The notes beneath the pieces were generated by a model. That model saw only the letters and a program-made list of their open reading frames with translations. It did not search any database and was not told where the DNA came from. From Romanomermis culicivorax (taxonomy: Eukaryota > Nematoda > Enoplea > Mermithida > Mermithidae): a stretch of DNA of 64,000 nt. Both the position numbers and the translations under genes were made by a program. The stretch covers positions 620,001 to 684,000 of the forward strand of contig CAWUHX010000130.1 in assembly GCA_963922205.1 (NCBI GenBank), given 5' to 3'. The stretch's first letter is position 1, and the number at the start of each line of letters is the position of its first letter. This document shows positions 58,038-64,000 of the stretch, piece after piece.

Positions 58038-59380
58038 ATGAGCCTTCTTTACACTTTGGTGTAAAGTGCCATAAAACACTTTACACTCAAGTTTGTTTAA
58101 ACATTACATATTTGGAATTGTGTGTAAACTTTTGAATTTTGCATCATTTTCTTGAACTATTCAGGAATACATGAGCCTTCTTTACACTTTGGTGCAAAGT
58201 GCCTTGAAAACACTTTACACTCAAGTTTGTTTAAACATTACACATTTGGAATTGTGTGTAAACTTTTGAATTTTGCATCATTTTCTTGAACTATTCAGGA
58301 ATACATTAGCCTCCATCACACTTTGGTGTAAAGTGCCTCGAAAACACTTTACACTCAAGTTTGATTAAACATTACATATTTGGAATTGTGTGTAAACTTT
58401 TGAATTTTGCATCATTTTCTTGAACTATTCAGGAATACATGAGCCTTCTTTACACTTTGGTGTAAAGTGCTATAAAACACTTTACACCAAGGTTTACACT
58501 TCAAGTTTGATTAACCACATGTGGCGGACTTTTGTTCAAGCTGTCTAATCCTGCATCATATTTTTGAGCTGTTTAGGAATACGCGCGTTTTTTTTACACT
58601 CTGGTGTAAAGTGTCATAAAAACAACTTTACACCAAACTTTGCAACTCATCTTCGACTGAACTTTGCATATTTGGAATTTTGTGTAAACCAATAAATCCT
58701 GCAAGTCGGTGCATTGAGAAGACGTGACTTTACACGTTGGTGTAAAGCGTCATAAAAGCGACATTACACTCATGTTTACAACTCGAAATTTGATTAACCG
58801 CACATACATGGAATTTCCTGTAAACTCCTGAATCTTGCATCATATTATTGAATTATTCAGGAATATGTGAGGTTTTACACTATGGTGTAAAGTTCGAAAA
58901 AACTTTACACTCATGTTTTCAATTCAAGCTTGATCAATTATTTCTATGTGAACTTTTGTGTAAACTCCCAAATCTTTCACCATAGTGGTTTGAGAACACG
59001 TGAGTTTACACGTTGGTGTAAAATGCCAAGAGAACACTACATCCTTGTTTACAACTCATGTTCGATTGAACATTACATATTTGGAATTACGTGTAAACTC
59101 CTAAATCTTGCACCTCAGTGCTTTGGGAAAAAGTAGACTTTTTAACAGTGTAAAGTGCCATGAAAACACTTTACACTCAAGTTTGACCGAACATTACATA
59201 TTTTGAATTTTGTGTAAACTTTTGAATTCCGCATCATTCTTGTACTATTCAGGAATACATGAGCCTTCTTTACACTTTGATGTAAAGTGCCATGAAAACA
59301 CTTTACACTCAAGTTTGTTTAAACATTACATATTTGGAATTTTGTGTAAACTTTTGAATCCTGCATCATATTCTTGAACC

Positions 59381-59392
59381 CTTAAGGAATAC
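59381..59392 (+). repeat. Exon 23 3'-edge echo with intact donor
   Basis: AAGGAATAC followed by GTGAGCCT. Unlike the first four echoes, the donor GT is intact here. Other diverged echoes lie near 58582, 58866, 59258, 59652, 60070 and 60485. Confidence 0.85.
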
Positions 59393-62300
59393 GTGAGCCT
59401 TCTCTACACTTTGGTGTAAAGTGCCGTAGAAATACTTTACACTCAAGTTTGACTAAACATTACATATTTGGGACTTTCTGTAAACTTTTGAATGCTGCAC
59501 TCCAGTGCTTTGAGAAGACATGACTTTACACTTTGGTGTAAAGTGCCAAAAAACTTTATGCTCATGTTTACAACGTCATTTTGAACGTTACATATTTGGA
59601 ACTTTATGTAAACTTTCAAATACTGCATCATATTCTTAAAACCATTCGGGCATATGCGAAGTTTTTCACTTTGGTGTAAACTGCCGAAAAACGCTTTACA
59701 ACTCAAGTTTGATTAACCACACATAACGTAAAATTTTGTGTCAACTCCTAAATCCTGCACCTCAGTGTTGCCAATCGGCGTGAGTTGTTTTACACGTTGG
59801 TGTAAAGTGCCAAAAATCAACTTTACACTCATTTTTACAACTCAAGTTTGATTAACCACATATACGCGGAATTGGGTGTAAACTCTTAAATCCTGAATCA
59901 TATTTTTGAAGCATTTAGCAATATTTGCGGTTTTACACTACAGTGTAAAGTATAGAAAAACAACTTTACACTCATTTTTACAACTCAAGTTTGGTTTAAC
60001 ATTTCATGTCTTGAATTTTATGTAAACTTTTAAATCGTGCATCATATTCTCAAATCATTTTGGAATATGTGAGGTTTTCCGGGTTGGTGTAAACTGCCAA
60101 AAACACTTTACACTCAAGTTTGATTAATCACACGCAGGCGGAATGGGGTGTAAACTCTTAAATCCTGAATCATATTTTTGAAGCATTTAGCAATATTTGC
60201 GGTTTTACACTATAGTGTAAACTATGAAAAAACAACTTTACACTCATTTTTACAACTCAAGTTTGATTTAACATTTCATGTCTGGAATTTTGTGTAAACT
60301 TTTAAATCCTGCATTATATTTTTGAAGCATTTAGCAATATGTGCGGTTTTACACTATAGTGTAAAGTATCGAAAAACAACTTTACACTCATTTTTACAAC
60401 TCAAGTTTGATTTAACATTTCATGTCTGGAATTTTATGTAAACTTTTAAATCGTGCATCATATTCTCAAATCATTTTGGAATATGTGGGGTTTTCCGGGT
60501 TGGTGTAAACTGCCAAAAACACTTTACACTCAAGTTTGATTAACCACACGCACGCGGAATTGGGTGTAAACTCTTAAATCCTGAATAATATTTTTGAAGC
60601 ATTTAGCAATATTTGCGGTTTTACACTATAGTGTAAACTATGAAAGAACAACTTTACACTCATTTTTACAACTCAAGTTTGATTTAACATTTCATGTCTG
60701 GAATTTTGTGTAAACTTTTAAATCCTGCATCATATTTTTGAAGCATTTAGCAATATGCGAGCTTTTACACTACGGTGTAAACTTACAATAAACAGCTTTA
60801 CACTCATGTTTACATTGAGTGTAAAGCTGTTTATACTTTACACTCATGTTAACTTTACACTCATGTTTACATTTCGACTTTTGTATAAACTCCTGAACCC
60901 TGCACGTCAGTGCTTTGAGAAGACGTGAGTTTTTTTACACTTTGGTGTAAAGTTCCAAAAAACTTTACACTCATGTTAAAACTCAAGTTTGATTCAAGAA
61001 ACTGAGTTAAAACTCCTAAATATTTGAGTTTTCGCATTGGTGTAAAGTGCCAAAAAACACTTTACACCTGTGTTTGCAATTCGTTTTATTAAACATGGGT
61101 AACATATTTGGAATTTTATGTTAACTTTCAAATCCAGCATCGCATTGCTTAAACCATTGAGGATATTTGAATTTTTACATTGGTGTAAAGTGTCGAAAAT
61201 CACTTTACACCTGTGTTTACAACCCAAGTTTAATTGAATATGGAATATTTGAAGTTTTATGTAAATTCCTATGCACTGCGCACTAATGGTGCAGGATAAG
61301 TTTTCAACACGCTTGTGTAAAGTGTGTAAAGTCCAACTGTAAAAATTACTCTACACTTTTGTTTACAATTCCTGCCTAAAATTACATTTCGAATTTGTGT
61401 AAAGTTATAAGTGTTACATCATAATATCGAAACTATCCACAAATTTTTTATCCTATTTATACATTGGTGTAAAGTCCCAAAAAAATTTAAACTCGAAAAA
61501 GCGTCTTTTGGGTTGATTTTTCTTGAATTTTGTGTAAACTAGCAAATGTGGCATCATAGATGTGCCTGATCAATTCGGGAAGAAAAAATTTTTTTGGTGT
61601 AAAGTAATCGAAAGTTGAAGTCGTCTGTGTTATTTGTTTACAATGTCGAATAAACTTTCGCTAGTGTAAAGTGTAAAAAAAATCAACATTTCGAAACGTT
61701 AATTGCGTTGTAAATTGATGCTCGAACAATTTTAAGACAAGGAAATTTTTACTGGTGTAAAGCGCTTAAGGTTGGAGTTAAAAAATCACTTTACACAAAA
61801 AATGTTCTACTAACGATTGTGTAAAGTAGGGAAGTTTATGTAGCTCAATTTTTCCATGAAAATTGGAAAATCTTGGCGCGATACGGGACGACTATCAATT
61901 GGTGTAAAGTATAAAAATTGAATTCAATAGAACACTCCACTTTACACAAAATTTTGGTTTTTACTCGTGTAAAGTGTATAAGCTGAAAATGCACATTACA
62001 CCTCATTTCCATGCCCTGTGTGTGTACTTGATCTATTGGTGTAAAGTAAAATTGTACGATTGGATATCGTGACTTTACATTAGTGTAAAGTTCACAAAAA
62101 ACACTTTACACAAAAATATGTTTACAACCATCTGAGCGAACATTCATGACGTTAAACGTTGGTTGAGGTTTTCACTGGTGGGAATTGCGAGAACTTAAAA
62201 TGCACTTTACACCATAATTATTATACAACAGCTTCATGTCCTAAAAGTGATATACCAGCTGGTGTAAAGTGCAAAATCTCAAGATCAACTTTACACTACA

Positions 62301-62982
62301 ATTATCATTTTCTCACAAAATTTCACTTTACACCGTAATTATTATACAAGAGCTTCATGTCCTGACCTTATCTTTTGGTGTTAAGTGTAAAAATCTCAAA
62401 CTGCATTTTACACTACATTTATATACAGGACTTTGAAAGTGCCTATGTGCTGGTGTAAAGTGAAAAATGTCGCAATACACTTTACACTACAATTATTCCA
62501 TGCGTCGAAAGTGCATTGTCTACTGGTGTAAAGTGCAGAAAAATTCAAAATGTACTTTACACTAGAATTATCATTTTCTCTCAAAATTTCACTTTACACC
62601 GTGATTATTATACAAAACCTTCATGTCCTGACCTTATCTTTTGGCGTTAAGTGTAAAAATCTCAAACTGCATTTTACACTACATTTATATACAGGACTTT
62701 GAAAGTGCCTATGTGCTGGTGTAAAGTGAAAAATGTCGCAATACACTTTACACTACAATTATTCCACGTGTCGAAAGTGCATTGTCTACTGGTGTAAAGT
62801 GCAGAAAAATTCAAAATGTACTTTACACTAGAATTATGATGCATCAATTCCCCCAAAGGTGGTTTATTTATTGGTGTAAACTTGAATTATACGATTTAAA
62901 TTCGCCACTTTACATTGGTGTAAAGTTCTAAAAAATCAGTTTACACTAGCAGGCAAATATGTAAGCTTGTTAATTTTTCTAG

Positions 62983-63108
62983 ACTCATTTGGCCTTGTAT
63001 TGTTTCGCTAATTGGCAAATTAGCACGGCGTTGAAATTATTGTACAGAGCTCGTTATTTGCTATTATTATCCAACGGCGAAAATCATCCGCATATGGCGC
63101 TTTTGGAC
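62983..63108 (+). CDS. CLUH: CLUH exon 24: second TPR
   Basis: Codons 1056-1097, phase 0 in and out. Reads [42 protein letters not shown]. Family: [43 protein letters not shown]. The donor is GTATGT. The following family block (NNIGLVLHG) is not in the window, so the next exon lies beyond 64000. Confidence 0.97.
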
Positions 63109-64000
63109 GTATGTCAATTTTTCAATTTTGATGAGCAAGTTTTTTTATCGAGCTACAGTAAGACCTTGTTTTGTGGCATTTTTGGCATTTTGATGAGCAA
63201 GTCTATCGAGCCAATGTAAGATTTCGATGAACAAGTTCGTCGCTGTAAAACACTGTCTTGTCATTTTTGCATTTTTGATAAGCAAGTTTGTCGATCTACA
63301 GTAAAACACTGTTTTGTCACTTTTGCATTTTTGATAAGCAACTTTATCGACATACAGTAAGACACAATTTTGTCATGAGTAGAATTTCGAGCTACAGTAA
63401 AACATTGTTTTGTCATTTTTAGAATTTCGATCAGCAAGTTTATCGAGCTACAGTAAGATCCGTTTCCTCATTTTAAGAATTTCGATTAGCAAATTCATTG
63501 AGGTGCAGTAAAATGTCATTTTTGGAAATTTCGATCAGCAAGTTTATTGAGCTACAGTAAAACACCGATTTGTCATTTTTGAGATTCCGATAAGCAAGTA
63601 CAAGGAGCTACAGTAAATCACTGTTTTGTCATTTCGAGATTTCGATTATCAAGTTCGTCGAGCTACAGTAAAACACCGATTTGTCATTTTTGGGATTTCG
63701 ATAAGCAAGTTCATCGAGCTACAGTAAACTTCTGTCATTTTCTTTTTTCTCATTTTTTCATTTTCTGCAGTTTTTTCATTTTTTTTGGTTTTTTTTGTTT
63801 TTCTCTATTTTTTGTTTTTTTTTCAATTTTCCGTTTTCAATTCTGACGAGCAAGTTCATTGAGCTACAGTAAAATGTCATTTTTGAAATTCCGATGAGCA
63901 AGTTTTCCGAGATACAGTAAACTTTTGTCATTTTCTGTTTTTGCTCCTTTTTTTTCATTTTCTACTGCTTTTTTCAGTTTTTTTTTTATTTTTCTCAATT
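63109..64000 (+). repeat. Intron 24 (partial): GAGCTACAGTAAAACAC array
   Basis: 892 bp seen. About 12 units of 50-60 bp with TTTCGATAAGCAAGTTCATC, GAGCTACAGTAAAACAC and TTTTGTCATTTTTG lie from about 63135 to 63920. Two T-rich blocks (63730-63830 and 63930-64000) interrupt it. No exon content in the unit. Confidence 0.9.

Larger units (their letters stand above)
57904..62982 (+). repeat. Intron 23: TTTACACT / GTGTAAAG alternating array with exon 23 3'-edge echoes
   Basis: 5,079 bp. From 57904 to 58450 it holds four clean units of 134 bp. To 59700 the units are looser. From 59880 to 60790 it holds a roughly 420-bp composite repeat with GCAATATTTGCGGTTTTACAC. From 62330 to 62840 it holds a 266-bp tandem pair (TCATGTCCTGACCTTATCTT near 62355 and 62621). 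Both orientations of the core word alternate, so short hairpins are expected throughout. Ends TAATTTTTCTAG. Confidence 0.92.
1..64000 (+). other. CLUH: CLUH/clueless gene, internal portion (24 exons)
   Basis: A single gene spans the window. Its 24 exons read co-linearly as the metazoan CLU family protein: CLU_N, GSKIP-like domain, Clu domain, central region, then TPRs. Every junction is GT-AG and every phase matches: introns 1-24 are in phases 1,1,1,2,0,1,0,2,0,0,2,1,2,1,1,0,0,2,0,1,2,0,0,0. The family is known to act in the cytosol on mRNAs for mitochondrial proteins. No frameshift or stop is seen, so the gene looks functional. The first coding exon or exons (about 100 residues in fly or human) and the final TPR and C-terminal exons lie outside. 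The gene must therefore exceed 64 kb. Confidence 0.96.

Noticed and set aside
57904-62982. Terminal inverted repeats of a DNA transposon (facing TTTACACT and AGTGTAAA words)
   Set aside because: The words alternate dozens of times through the array. There is no bounded element, no target-site duplication and no transposase.

Overview
The whole window lies inside one protein-coding gene on the + strand: the animal orthologue of CLUH/clueless (clustered mitochondria protein homolog), a cytosolic RNA-binding protein that binds mRNAs of nuclear-encoded mitochondrial proteins and is needed for normal mitochondrial distribution. I find 24 consecutive coding exons between 2658 and 63108. Together they are 3,291 nt, or 1,097 codons (about 5% of the window), and they join with no stop and no phase conflict at 23 GT-AG junctions. 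The extreme N terminus lies upstream of the window and the rest of the TPR region downstream. No second gene, RNA gene, mobile-element ORF or prokaryotic feature is visible on either strand. Residue numbers in the entries refer to the 1,097-residue partial product.

Layout: exons 1-2 carry the ubiquitin-like CLU_N region. Exons 3-6 carry the GSKIP-like domain. Exons 7-14 carry the Clu domain and a charged linker. Exons 15-22 carry the CLU central region (formerly called eIF3-p135-like), with a basic Gly/Lys/Ala linker inside exon 20. Exons 23-24 carry the first TPRs. The organism is a metazoan, judged by co-linearity with insect and vertebrate CLU along the whole length. It has very AT-rich DNA and T-rich acceptors. 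The recurring CTACAGT heptamer is reminiscent of nematode introns, but I cannot fix the phylum.

The remaining 95% is intron, and almost every long intron is its own degenerate tandem array with its own unit (about 17 to 480 bp, with higher-order units up to 991 bp). Two introns are still tiny (63 and 90 bp); the other complete ones are 0.5-6.4 kb. The most striking point is that several arrays copy the edge of the neighbouring exon together with its splice site ('exon-edge echoes'). The 5' edge of exon 1 occurs five extra times upstream and its 3' edge three extra times downstream. The 5' edge of exon 7 occurs twice upstream, the 3' edge of exon 12 once downstream, the 5' edge of exon 20 in about 13 units upstream, and the 3' edge of exon 23 about ten times downstream. 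This suggests introns that grew by tandem duplication starting across the exon-intron junction. It leaves the gene full of decoy splice sites, possible poison exons and possible recursive-splice sites.
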